Assembly (NCBI RefSeq): GCF_963678635.1
Contig: NC_087063.1
Location: 19,739,220-19,803,219 of the forward strand
From: Symsagittifera roscoffensis
Taxonomy: Eukaryota > Xenacoelomorpha > Acoela > Convolutidae
Direction: 5' to 3'
Length of the DNA: 64,000 nt
Shown piece after piece: positions 10,719 to 21,400 of the stretch. The position numbers and the translations under genes were made by a program. The number at the start of each line of letters is the position of its first letter. The stretch's first letter is position 1. The notes under the pieces were generated by a model. It saw only the letters and a list, made by a program, of their open reading frames with translations. It made no database searches and was not told the origin of the DNA.

Positions 10719-10907
10719 TTAGTGGGAAGGTTTATGTTTATTATAATATTCTTCCAAAAAAAGAATTAGAAGGATTGTTGCTAGGGCAAATGTGAAGATT
10801 GCTTTCTTTATACATTTACATATTGTCAAAATGAGGGATGATAAGAATGTTATGAAAATTACAAACAATAAAAAAATATCAGTTCTACTGAAAATTGTTC
10901 GTATCAT
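10719..10907 (-). CDS. ORF B N-terminal part: 62-aa two-span membrane segment
   Basis: It starts at an ATG that overlaps the ORF A stop as ATGA (10904-10907). Two hydrophobic stretches (about residues 10-29 and 35-51) are separated by a short Cys/Lys-rich turn, which predicts a membrane hairpin. The frame ends at TAA 10719-10721, two bases before the stop that bounds the main B frame. In copy 2 this segment runs on in the same frame into the P/S/T-rich body, so it is probably the membrane anchor of ORF B rather than a separate gene. Confidence 0.55.
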   Translation of the reverse strand: MIRTIFSRTDIFLLFVIFITFLSSLILTICKCIKKAIFTFALATILLILFLEEYYNKHKPSH

Positions 10908-11134
10908 TTAGACAAGTTGTATAAATCGTACCTGTGGATATAATCAAGGGTTTTGGAAAGTTGGAGGAATAGTTCGAGAATAGTGTAGAAAATTAAAAAA
11001 ATGTTACAAAAAATGATTAGGATTATTAGAAAAGATTCAAGTATATCAAAAAGAAATATTATAAAGGTTTCAAGTATTGTAAAAAAATGTTTAAGATTTA
11101 TGAGTATTTGAGTAACTGATTGAGAGAAGAGCAT
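10904..11134 (-). CDS. ORF A: 76-aa hydrophobic protein
   Basis: A small ATG-started frame, rich in Phe, Ile and Leu, with one long or two adjacent membrane spans (about residues 18-58) and a polar end. A homologous 75-aa frame sits at the same place in copy 2 (48780-49007), also starting with ATG and MLFSQSV, which supports it as real. It is the first ORF after pol and its stop overlaps the ORF B start. The family is unknown; it could be a small membrane accessory protein. Confidence 0.55.
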   Translation of the reverse strand: MLFSQSVTQILINLKHFFTILETFIIFLFDILESFLIILIIFCNIFLIFYTILELFLQLSKTLDYIHRYDLYNLSK

Positions 11135-11731
11135 TTAAGAAATGATCTCTTGGTCGAATATTTTTTGCTGTTTGAGGCGATTTTCTAGTGTGGTCGGATT
11201 ATTTATTAGTTTTTTGACAAGTGGGTTGAGTTTTGTAAAAAATTGTTGGGGGCAATTTTCATGGTGACTGGGAGGTCGTCTTTTTCTTTATTTTTGTTTG
11301 TCAAATGATCCGGGGTATGGTGAGATTTTTATACTTTAGGCTAATTAAAATGTTCATTTTGTTACTTTAGGCTAAGTTAACAAATTTGCTTTGGGGGTAT
11401 TCGTGGTCTGAGTTGGGGAAATATTGTTGATCTTTGGGTTATTAGATAAGGGAGGGGTACGGTATTATGGTGATATTTATTTTAGTTGTCAAGTTGGAGT
11501 GGTTTGCTTATTTTTGACCTGGAGGTCGTAAAGTTATAGTTATAGATGTGCCTGGAGTTCTATATGATTCGTCTAATTGGTCTTAGTTTGAGTTAGAGAA
11601 AGTGACGGATTGGATGAATCCTATTGGTCTATTTTGAACTAGAATTATTACGTACTTGTCAGCATGTTATTTTGAAAAATGTAAATGAAAAATGTTTCGG
11701 AGGTTTCAAGATTGTGAAGCAAATGTTAAAA
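11135..11731 (-). other. Pol-to-ORF A spacer of copy 1
   Basis: About 600 nt without a convincing ORF, alignable with 49008-49599 in copy 2, so it is part of the element. It holds two related TACTTTAGGCTAA segments near 11330 and 11370. Subgenomic splice acceptors or a promoter for the A-D cassette would be expected here; none is clear enough to call. Confidence 0.5.
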
Positions 11732-14700
11732 TTACTTTTGAAATTCCACTTTCTTTAAAATTTTAGATTGGGGGATGAATATTTTATAGTTTTTACGTGG
11801 TTGATTTCGGAGTCTTGTTGTTTTTCTATTTTCTGATTTGTCGATTTGTTCTTGGGGTATTATTTGTTCGGTCATTTTTCTATTTTTTCTTTGTTTTGGA
11901 GATTCTTTATGGTTTTGTGTATTGTTTTTGGTGGCGGTTGGTTTTGTGTTTTGATTTTCGGTGGGGTTATCATTTTGTTCTGTGTTTTTCAGATGTGGTT
12001 CATTTTGAATGATTTTTAATCCTGTGAAAGAATATAATTGAGTTAATTCGCGGAGTGCGTATTCTTTTGGGTAATAAGGTAATAGGTTGTTTCGATGTTG
12101 AACGATTTCTTTTTTGTTTGAGTCGGTAATTTTATATGTGACATCAGTGGGTTTTGCAATTATTTGGTATGGTCCTTTTCGAAGGGGTTGTAATTTTTTA
12201 GAAATTCCTTTTTGAGTATTAAAATTAGGTATTAAAACAAATGTTCCAATTTTTAATTCGGAGGCTGGTGTAAAACGTGAATTGATTTGTTCATTAATGT
12301 TTTGTCTTTGTAATAACTTTTTTGTTATTTTTTGATAAATTTCATTGTGTTTTTTATCTCTATTTAGAATCCATTCGGTGTGTGTACCGGAGGCTAGTTT
12401 AAGAATTTGTGGGTGATGAAAATGATCTTCATCGTGTGTATGTAAAGGTAGGTTATAACAAATTGAGTCTTTATTTGGTTGACAATAACCTTGTGCGTTT
12501 TTATGAGAATTTGCTGTAAACATTATTGGTTTGCGTGGCTTTTGGTTAAAAACCATTTCGTATGGTGACATTCCTAAAGTTGTCGTAATTTGTGAATTAT
12601 ACGCTAAGGGAAATAATTTTACATCTGCTGACCATTCGGTATACTTTGTATCATTTCCGTTGATGATACATCTAAGATATTCTTGTAATGAACGGTTCAT
12701 ACCTTCGACTAAGCCGTTTGTCCAAGGTGCATGAGATGTACGTGGTTTGTGTTTAATGTTATATAAATGACATAAAGTGATAATTTCATTATTTATGAAT
12801 TCTGTACCGTTGTCTGTAACTAAAATTTCTGGTAGTCCGAATTTTGCTATCCAGTGTTCATAGAGTGTTGTGTAAGCGTAATAAGCGTTACAATGTGGTA
12901 CTGGGTTAAGTGCTACATAATGTGTAAATGCGTCAACAATTACCATAATGTAGGAGTTTCCTTCTGATGAGGGTGAAATTGGTCCTTTAGTATCAAATGA
13001 GATACGATGATTAAAGTACAAACTTTGTCCTTTAAAATCTTGTTTTTGTGCTATTTGTTTTTGATTTGGGTAAGGTTTATTTAGTTGACATACTATACAG
13101 TCATTGCATAGTACTTTTATCCAAATTGGTGCATTTGGGAAATAAAAGTTTTGTATAAAATTTGAATATGTTTTCTCTGATCCAGAGTGTCCTTTAATAT
13201 TTTGTGTATGTGAAATATTAAAAGCTATAAGAATCATACTTAAAGGGAGACAGGGAACTGTAGATTCATTTAGGTTATACTCTAAAAGGTCTGTATTTTC
13301 GTTAATTGTTGTGTTGTTAAATTTGCGAAAGTATCGGAGGAGTGTTTTGTTTCCTAGAATGGTTGAATCTGCCTTGACAGGTTTAGTTTTATATTTGTGC
13401 CATGATTTCAGTTGTCGAATTACTGGGTCAAGGTTTTGATATTGTTTCAGTGTTGAAATTGTAATTATTTCTGTTGGGGGGAGAAAAATGTTTTCGATTT
13501 CTAATTTAGATAAGGGTATTGTATCAAGTGGGTCGTGAAGGTCAAAAACTTGATTTATTGTGTATTTTGAATCATTTGTTTGTGGTCCTGATAAATTTAT
13601 TTTATCAGTTAAATCTTCTTTTTCAATTAGTGGAAAATGGTCTTTCTTAGGCGGGTGTTGTTTTGTTCGTTTTTGTTGGGTGTTATTTTTTATCCATTGA
13701 GAATATGGGATTGGTTTGAAAGTTGATGTTCCAAGTAAATCAACTTCATAATGATTATTTTGACAATCTAAATAAAGTGGGAAATGTTGTAAGCTATTTA
13801 TTTGTGATTGTTCAATATCAGTTTTTACTGCATATTTGCATTCCAATCGGGGTGATGTTTCGTTTTCTGCAAGGTAGAATTTTATGTTTTTGGGTATTTC
13901 AACTGTTGTTTTTCGTGTAAGTAATTCAGGTGGTGTATTTCGACTTAAGGTGTCTGGTAATGCAAGATTTTTTCCTGCAGTCCAAACTATATGTAAGTTT
14001 GGAAATTTCATTAGAATTAGTTGAAATCTGTAAACTCGGTGGTTTGGGTTAGATTTTTGTGTAAAGAGAAAGATGATTGGTTTATGGTCTGTGAATAGAA
14101 CTGTTGGATGTTTTGATCCAAGTATCAGAAATTCATATTCTGTCAGTGTATATATTATGGCTGTACATTCTCTCATTAGAGTTGAGAGTCGTAGCTCTGC
14201 TTGAGTGAATAATCGAGAATTTGCTGATATGAGGTTCATTTTATTTGTACCATTATGTGATTGTAATAGTGCTGCACCGATGCCAAAGTTCGAAGCATCG
14301 CACATTGCATAAAATGGTTGATTTGAATCTGGAATTGTGTTTGAAATTTGTTCAGTTAAAAGTTTCTTTACTTCTTCAAATCGTGTTTGATGTTCTGTGT
14401 TCCATTCAAAATTATTTTGTTGTCTAAGGATGTTATAAAATGGTCGTAGATATAATTGCATTTTATAAACATATTTACTTAAAAAGTTTAACATTCCAAG
14501 AAATTCTTGGATTTTCTTTTTATTTGTTGGTGGTTGAAGTTTTTGAATAGCGTCAATGCGTGATTTCAATGGAGTGATTGTTTTTCTTTCTATATTATGT
14601 CCTAAGAATTTAACTCTTGTCAAAAAGAAGTGTGATTTGTCGGGGGCGGCCTTCAGATTTTCGTTCTGAAGTATTTGGTGATATTTTTCTAAAACATTGA

Positions 14701-16594
14701 ACATCTCGTCTTTTGTTTGTGATTGCATAAAAACATCGTCTAAATAGGTGATTGCGTTTTTCTTGAGTATTAGTGGTCTAAAAATTTTGCTCATAAAAGC
14801 TGAAAATGCTGCTGGTCCTATGGATATTCCATAGAATAAGCGGTTGAATTCATATTGTTGGTTTCCGATAACAAATTGTGTTAAACGTCGTGATTGTTCA
14901 TCTAGTGGCATTTGATTGTATGCACTATTCATATCGGCGGTTGTAAAGTATTTGCCGTTTATTTTTGTTAAAATAACTTGTATTGGTTCAATGGGCCAAT
15001 TACATTTTGATTCATCTATGAGTGAATTGAGGTATCTAGCGTCGAGAACGATTTTTAATGATTCTCCTTTAGCTAGAATGATAACGGGGTTGATAAATGT
15101 GTTGCCTTTTGGTTGTTCTTCTTTATTAACTGGTGATATAATGTTGTATTGTTCTAAAATATCGAGTAATCTGTTCACTTTATCATGTAAGTGAATTGGT
15201 ACTTTACTTGCTCTCTGTTTTTTGAAAACTGCGTCTGGTTTTAACGGGAGATGTAGTGATGAACTGATTTTTCCAACATCGAATTTTGATGTTGCATAGA
15301 CTGATGAATATTTAATTAGCTGTTTGGCTAATTTTTCGAATTCGTCTTGTGTTATTTGTGAATGTTGGAAATTAAACATTGTTAAAAATTTTTGTTGGTC
15401 CTCTGTGTAGTTACTTATGTTGAATGTAGGTTTGAAATATGGAGTTTTTGTGAAATAATCCGTATTTCTGTTTTCGTTACTTATTATATTATTTATAGAT
15501 AATTCTTCATTAAGAATTGTAGATTGGCAAATATCTAGTAATTGGAGTATATTATTTACGCGATAGGCTTTTTCGTGTATTGGTGATATTGTAGCGTTGG
15601 TTTCACAATATCCTAAAAGTCCTAAAGGTAATGTTACTTGGTAAGGTGTGTTGTTATAGACATGTAAGGAAATGATATCGGAATTCGAATTTTTCAAATA
15701 TTTTATGGATGAGATTGTGATTTTAAAAAATTTGTGAATAGGTTTGAATTCAAATTCTGACATATAAAATTTTTGTTTGTTTTGTTCTTTATCATATTGG
15801 TGAACTTGTTTGATTGAAAAATTATAGATATTTCCTGATAGTGGTTTTAGGTGTTTTCTTTGTTGGTTAAATATCGGGTAGAATTTTGAAAAGAATGGTG
15901 GTTGTTTATTTAATCTTTGAAAAAATGTTAAGGATGTTTCTTTTGTTTTTGTATATTTATCTTTGATTAATATTTTACTATTTAGTATGTTAATTGTTGG
16001 TATATACTTCGAAATAAATGGTATTCCAATGATATTATATTTAATGTCAGTGATATGGAATATTTGTTTAAATGGCTTATTTAAAATTTTGCTTTGTTCC
16101 ATTGTTCTGGTGGGGAGGAGAAATAATTGGATTTTTCCGTAGTTTATCAATGTTGATCCTTGTGCTGTTGCTAACTTACTGGAGGTTTCAAGAGGTGTTA
16201 GCTTTGGGTGTAAAGTTTTTATTTCATTCCATGTGGGGATGTTTATTATGTTTGATTCTGCTCCTGAATCAATTAAAAAATCTATTTCAAGGTCTGGTGG
16301 TTGAAAGTCTTTATTTCTTGGGCTTTCTAAGAGAAATGGTATTGTCCAAATTTTTTCTTTGGGTTGTTCTTTTTGTATATTTTGATAAATATGGTTTGTA
16401 TTCAAGCATTTTGTTTTGGTATTTTTATTGGTTTGATTTGTAGTGTTAATCTCATTTGTTTCTTGCGTCGTTGGTGTGGAATTTATGGGTGTAGTGTAAT
16501 AATTTTGAAGAAATTCTGATTGATTTTCATATATGTGTGATGAAAAGGGTTGTTCATATATGACAGATTCATAGTCATTTTCGACTTTTATCAT
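11732..16594 (-). CDS. pol: Ty3/gypsy-class Pol polyprotein (PR-RT-RH-IN), intact
   Basis: A 1620-codon uninterrupted frame. The order is aspartic protease with DSGA at residues 109-112; reverse transcriptase with the first catalytic Asp at 554 and YLDD at 617-620; RNase H with D766, E809, D836 and D881; integrase zinc finger with H1129, H1136, C1166 and C1169; integrase core D1201, D1261, E1297 (DD35E); and a GPY motif at 1474-1476. No chromodomain is seen. The PR-RT-RH-IN order is that of Ty3/gypsy and retroviruses. The frame is open upstream of the annotated ATG to the truncation point near 16746, and by comparison with copy 2 it joins the Gag frame, so this ATG may be internal to a Gag-Pol polyprotein. 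All visible catalytic residues are present. Confidence 0.93.
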   Translation of the reverse strand: MIKVENDYESVIYEQPFSSHIYENQSEFLQNYYTTPINSTPTTQETNEINTTNQTNKNTKTKCLNTNHIYQNIQKEQPKEKIWTIPFLLESPRNKDFQPPDLEIDFLIDSGAESNIINIPTWNEIKTLHPKLTPLETSSKLATAQGSTLINYGKIQLFLLPTRTMEQSKILNKPFKQIFHITDIKYNIIGIPFISKYIPTINILNSKILIKDKYTKTKETSLTFFQRLNKQPPFFSKFYPIFNQQRKHLKPLSGNIYNFSIKQVHQYDKEQNKQKFYMSEFEFKPIHKFFKITISSIKYLKNSNSDIISLHVYNNTPYQVTLPLGLLGYCETNATISPIHEKAYRVNNILQLLDICQSTILNEELSINNIISNENRNTDYFTKTPYFKPTFNISNYTEDQQKFLTMFNFQHSQITQDEFEKLAKQLIKYSSVYATSKFDVGKISSSLHLPLKPDAVFKKQRASKVPIHLHDKVNRLLDILEQYNIISPVNKEEQPKGNTFINPVIILAKGESLKIVLDARYLNSLIDESKCNWPIEPIQVILTKINGKYFTTADMNSAYNQMPLDEQSRRLTQFVIGNQQYEFNRLFYGISIGPAAFSAFMSKIFRPLILKKNAITYLDDVFMQSQTKDEMFNVLEKYHQILQNENLKAAPDKSHFFLTRVKFLGHNIERKTITPLKSRIDAIQKLQPPTNKKKIQEFLGMLNFLSKYVYKMQLYLRPFYNILRQQNNFEWNTEHQTRFEEVKKLLTEQISNTIPDSNQPFYAMCDASNFGIGAALLQSHNGTNKMNLISANSRLFTQAELRLSTLMRECTAIIYTLTEYEFLILGSKHPTVLFTDHKPIIFLFTQKSNPNHRVYRFQLILMKFPNLHIVWTAGKNLALPDTLSRNTPPELLTRKTTVEIPKNIKFYLAENETSPRLECKYAVKTDIEQSQINSLQHFPLYLDCQNNHYEVDLLGTSTFKPIPYSQWIKNNTQQKRTKQHPPKKDHFPLIEKEDLTDKINLSGPQTNDSKYTINQVFDLHDPLDTIPLSKLEIENIFLPPTEIITISTLKQYQNLDPVIRQLKSWHKYKTKPVKADSTILGNKTLLRYFRKFNNTTINENTDLLEYNLNESTVPCLPLSMILIAFNISHTQNIKGHSGSEKTYSNFIQNFYFPNAPIWIKVLCNDCIVCQLNKPYPNQKQIAQKQDFKGQSLYFNHRISFDTKGPISPSSEGNSYIMVIVDAFTHYVALNPVPHCNAYYAYTTLYEHWIAKFGLPEILVTDNGTEFINNEIITLCHLYNIKHKPRTSHAPWTNGLVEGMNRSLQEYLRCIINGNDTKYTEWSADVKLFPLAYNSQITTTLGMSPYEMVFNQKPRKPIMFTANSHKNAQGYCQPNKDSICYNLPLHTHDEDHFHHPQILKLASGTHTEWILNRDKKHNEIYQKITKKLLQRQNINEQINSRFTPASELKIGTFVLIPNFNTQKGISKKLQPLRKGPYQIIAKPTDVTYKITDSNKKEIVQHRNNLLPYYPKEYALRELTQLYSFTGLKIIQNEPHLKNTEQNDNPTENQNTKPTATKNNTQNHKESPKQRKNRKMTEQIIPQEQIDKSENRKTTRLRNQPRKNYKIFIPQSKILKKVEFQK

Positions 16595-16746
16595 ATTGAT
16601 AGAAAGAGTGTTTTCAGTATCACTTTCTGAATCTGATGATGTACAGTTTATTTGATTGAGTTGTAACGTATCAGTTACTGTGTCATCAATACCTGGAGGG
16701 TCTGATGTTGTTTCTGGGTTAGATTGTACTTGATTGATTTGTCTTT

Positions 16747-18010
16747 AAAAGGTTTCGGCCGATATTATATCGGCTTACTGACTTGATGTGGCGTCCTTAA
16801 ATTAACGAAAGTTTTTGTGTGCGTGTGTATCGAAGCTCATGGGGCTTTAACTATCTTTTCATTAGTTATAAGTCTTTCTAAAGGTTCATTTTTTTCTTTT
16901 TTTCTTGGTTTAATAAATTTCGGCCTAACTATGTCGACTTATTGGCCTCATACTGCGTCGTTTGAAGAGCAAAAAATTTTTGTATGCGTGTTTTTATTGA
17001 GGTGAATGGGTCTTTAACAAATTTTAATTAGTTTTTATAAGTCTTTTGTGAAATTTTTTCTGCTTAAAAGGTTTTTGCTCAGGTATTTTTGGCTTTTTTA
17101 AAGCTTGGTTAGTTTTTTTCCGACGCTAATTTTATCTTCCATTATCTGGGTGTTTAAATTCCCATTTCCATTATGTTAAAACTAGTTTTATTAATTTTGA
17201 CAGATTTCGATTTTTATGATTTTTTTCGATGTAGCTGCTGTTTTGTATTGTATCGCAAAAAGTGCGAAGCGCGGCTTCGCTTCTAGTTGATTTTATGCTG
17301 CTAGAACGATAAACAGGATTTTTAACTAATCATTGGATCAAAATTCGACCATTCACAATTCGGGCTGAACAATTTTGGGCGAAAATTTGTTTTTGGTGCT
17401 ATGAACATTGGAATCAATGGGAGTTCACGCGCTGCGGAGTAGGCGCTCTCTACTTGCCAATTACGCGTGAATTTAAAATTTGATTGGGTTTATGCTAGTC
17501 AATACACCGCCGATATTAAAATATAAATAATTAGAGGATTGTTTGTCGTCGATCAATGTCATCACCTTTCATTGTGCAAAAAATGTCCATGCATTGAGTC
17601 GACCACAAGCGAAAAACAACAGATCTAGCTTTGAAACAACATTTTCGAACAGGTGGAAGTATATCTAAAATTTCTGCGAAAAATTAATAGTTGCATAAAA
17701 AAAACTGTATTAATTTTATAGTAACTTCTCAAAATTACCAAGAAAACAATGCAAAATAGATTGCTGTGTTTCTAGAAAACTAATTGTTGGAGATATTTTT
17801 TGAGTCTCTTTGTGATACTTGTCCAAATGATTACTTTCATAATTTAAAGCTTCATTTTTACTTGGTTTCAATTTTTTCCGTCTTTTTGTAGGGGTCGCTT
17901 GCAAAGAACACTTTTAAAAAACATTTTGAGAAATTTTGTCAATTAGTGAAATTATTCAATAAATTATTGCAGAACAAAATCCGGTTACCAGTGTTTTCTT
18001 TTTGATTCAA
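16747..18010. other. Non-coding stretch between copy 1 and the channel gene
   Basis: No gene is supported. It starts at the truncation point of copy 1, holds two diverged tandem units (16748-17075), and ends at the first channel exon. A GCGAAGCGCGGCTTCGC hairpin lies near 17267. An acceptor-like TTGCAG ends at 17972, and the frame from 17973 into the channel ATG is open, so an upstream exon is possible. Confidence 0.5.
16748..17075 (+). repeat. Two diverged tandem units of about 163 bp
   Basis: Units at about 16748-16910 and 16911-17075 share, in order, a TTTCGGCC segment, a TCGGCTTA or TCGACTTA segment, GCGTC, a TTTTTGTGTGCG-like stretch, GGGGCTTTAA or GGGTCTTTAA, and a TATAAGTCTTT segment. 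A third unit may begin at about 17076. They lie immediately beyond the breakpoint of copy 1. Confidence 0.5.
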
Positions 18011-18476
18011 ATGGAGCATATTACCGCCTGGAGTCAAAATGGCTCCCTTCATGCAATTAATCATTTCGTTTTAACATCATATAGAAGTTATTCCACCAGA
18101 AAAATTTGGATTATTTTATTTACATGCTTTGTGTCGTTATGCTGCTACTTGCAAGTAAAACTTTTATATGACATTTTGATTGTGAAACCTAGATCAGTTG
18201 AAGTTTTCTACGAACGCGCAAGCTCTGCAAACTTCCCAAACTTAGTATTATGTGATTTGAATCATGAGCATGACAGAATTAAAAGTTATGTTGATGCTGT
18301 TTACGGCAACAGCTCCTTGATGCACATAATAACTATGGAACTTGCAATGGCAGAGTTATTTGAGGCAGTCAGAAGGGAGCTGAGGAATAATGTTTCCTCA
18401 ATATCCAAGTATCCCGTTTTGCGGAAGCTGTACAAGGAGTCATACAACTACGCTTCTTCAGAGTACAAACACACAA
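18011..18476 (+). CDS. DEG/ENaC exon 1 (N-terminus and TM1)
   Basis: It starts at ATG 18011 and ends at donor GTAAAA (18477), phase 1. It encodes residues 1-155 plus one base: the N-terminal S-x-H gating region, TM1 starting at IWIILF, and the first ectodomain segment with an FPNLVLCD motif typical of the post-TM1 region. Confidence 0.8.
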
Positions 18477-21400
18477 GTAAAAATTGTTAGATTAAATCCA
18501 ATTTAGCTTGGGATTTTTTTTCTGGAACTCTACATCTGCTCCAACACTAACAAATATCTGTGCTTCATTTCAAATTTGCCACATTAGCAAATCATTTGAA
18601 GCAATGCAATTTACTCCGTGCTAAATGTTTTCTAAAGAAACCATTTGAATACAACTCTTCTAAAGGCCAATCTTCAAAGACAACTGTGATTTCTTGTTTT
18701 AATTAACTGAAGACATTTCATTTTTAACAAACTAAATTGTCAAAAAATATTTCTTACAAACTGTACAAACATTGGTAGTTTGAGCACGGCAAAAATTGAC
18801 TTAAGGAAAAGATATCAAAACTAAATGATGAAAAGATTGTTCTGGTGAAAATGACCAATAAACCCGCCTTTCGCAGAGGTTTCTCTTAAAAAATTTGATT
18901 ATATGGAAGTGAAAAAGAGATAGAGGTGAATCGTATGCAGTTATTACAATTCTCTTTGATATTAAAACAAGACTGCTCGTATCAGGCCAAACCACTGATT
19001 GTTCCGATAGCCCATTAATTGGTATCGTATCGTTTCTGTTATATGAAATATGGAAAAACTACAAATTTTAGGCTGATAATATCAGTGTTACAAGTTGAGT
19101 CGTTTATGGAATTAATAAAACCAATAAGCTTGCCTCAATTTAATTTGGACCTGTTATAAATGCGGATAGTTTACCACGCATAAATAATTCGCGTAAGAAA
19201 ATAAAAAATCAAAGTATTATTACTGCAGCAAAGCCGCACTTTAGTCAGGTGCAAGCATACTCGCTTTGCAATAACAAGATTTGCGGACCGTTGTCCATAC
19301 AAAGTAAACTTTTCTAAAATTGGTCTGAACAAAAAAAACCGGCGCCTGTATATTCCCCACTTTTTTTAAAAGTCGGAACAAAAAAAATCAATTCTGATAG
19401 TAATTGAAAATGAGGAGAACTGTGGTAATAATGGAGAGAATCTTGATCGGGGTTTTGCCGTAATTGGAAGTGTGAGCAGCTTAGTGCCTGCAAGAGATAT
19501 AGATCAAGGATTTTCCTGAATTTTTTTTGCAGAAGCCAGTTTTGTAATCTCGTTTTCTTTTTTGTTCCAACTTTCGTAACGAAAGTAACGAAAAATTTGT
19601 GCTCGAGGTGATTATTTTTTGTCTGACAATTTATCGATTTTTTCAAAAAAGATATTTCACGTGTGATCATTTTCCGTATTATTAAGGGTGGTTAAAAAGT
19701 TTTGACCAATTTGGGACAATTAACGCTCTATAGTTTTTGCACTAAAAACGCGTAAACGGAGATTTATTCCGTCTTGAAATCAATCTAAATTGATTAAAGG
19801 AAGCTTATTGTTCCGTCTTGAAGTAGTTTTGTTTGTTCATTCAATTTTCCACAACCGAAATAGTAGTTATTAAAAAAATATTTTGACGCCCATTGAAGAA
19901 ATCAACGGGCATCGAGGAGTTTGAAAAATGCCAATTTGGACATTCATGGACTATTTTGTGCGTACCTTGAAAATTCTATCCATAGCCCTGAAAACGTAAA
20001 GCAAATTGTCTCTGCGTGGCAATTTATCCCGTGCAACAAAATCGTTGCCAATTGAATTAAGGCTAGCTAATTGATCGTTTTATTTTCGTGTCTCAAATTT
20101 TCACACTTAATCGTGTCTACAATTTATAGTTTTTCAATATGTTCTCCTCTCAAAAAATTTTTTTGATATGGATTATTGTGCAGTCGGAACTGTCCAGGCT
20201 TCTCCTTGATACGAGCAGTCTTGTTTCAGTTTGTGAAACTGACCTCTTGAATTAGTAATCAAGGTGCCGTCTGACTTTCCGTTTAATGCAGCACAGTTTT
20301 TTAAACAAGCATCCTCTTTGTCAGTTTTGGAATCATTGCGATCCCGCTATTTTGAAATAAGTTTTCAAAAGTTTCTCAAACATTACATCTGTATTTATTT
20401 TTTTTCTATACACTTTTTAACCAACCTATATACAATTTTACTTAAGAACAAACAAACTCGACATAGGGGTTTAATTCGAAGTTTTTAACAGTCTAACGCG
20501 TTGTCTGATTTTTTGATGAAACTAGTGAAAACATGAATTTTGAATCTAAAAACTTTTGATAATTTGGCATCAGCTGTCGACACCGAAATTTCGTGTACTT
20601 TTAAATATTTTGTTTCATCAGAGTAAACATTCATAAACAATTAAATTAAAATTATTTTATGGAATACTCCAATTTCACTCACGAAATTCAAAAAACTGAT
20701 AAATTGGCAGAAAATTAAAAATCACAAAATAGCAATTCACAAAAGAGCTACACATCAAACTCTATCCAAAAATTTTCAGAAAACTGAATTTTTTTCAGAA
20801 AAGGGAAGCAAGTTCTTTATCGAACACCTGTAAAAAATTTTATCGTCGCACTCAGGTCCTCATTTTTTAGAGCGTGCCAGAAATAGATCAAAGATTTTCT
20901 GAACTATGTTTTGCAGAGGCCTGTTTTGTATCCTCATTTTCATTTTTATTCCGACTTTCTTAACGAAAGTAACGAAATATTTGTGCTCGGCGTGGTTCTT
21001 CAGACAAATTTTGATAATTCAAATAGCCATTTTTGACGGCATTTTTAGATCGTTCAAAAAATATTGTTGTCCTGAGCTTAAATTTAAAAAATAATTTACC
21101 TGTGATCATTCTTAAAAAGTCATGGGGGTGTAAAGATTGCCAATTTGGGACAATTAGTGCGTGATATATTTTGCGCTTCTAACGCGTAAGCGGATATTTT
21201 TTACGTCTCAAAACTTTTTCCAAATTGGTTGAAATAGCTTATTTTAATTATTTGTTATTAGGAGCAAAATCTATCATTTTGTACTTTATATAGCGTGTGG
21301 GGTATAAATTTCACAAAAAGTCTGAAATGTTATTTTTTTTCTATTTCTTTATCTTTGATTTTTTCTGTTATTGCTGCTCCATAGGGCTTAAAAAGCAGTC

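Larger units (their letters stand above)
3145..16746 (-). mobile_element. Giant Ty3/gypsy-class LTR retroelement, copy 1, 5'-truncated
   Basis: On the minus strand this element keeps its 3' LTR (3145-3554), a long 3' non-coding region, ORF D, ORF C, split ORF B, ORF A and an uninterrupted pol. Homology to copy 2 stops near 16746, just upstream of the pol ATG. Gag, the leader, the primer site and the 5' LTR are absent. The frame upstream of the pol ATG stays open to the breakpoint and meets a stop in unrelated DNA immediately beyond it. The downstream genes are better preserved than those of the structurally complete copy 2. It cannot move alone because it lacks gag and the primer site. Confidence 0.85.
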
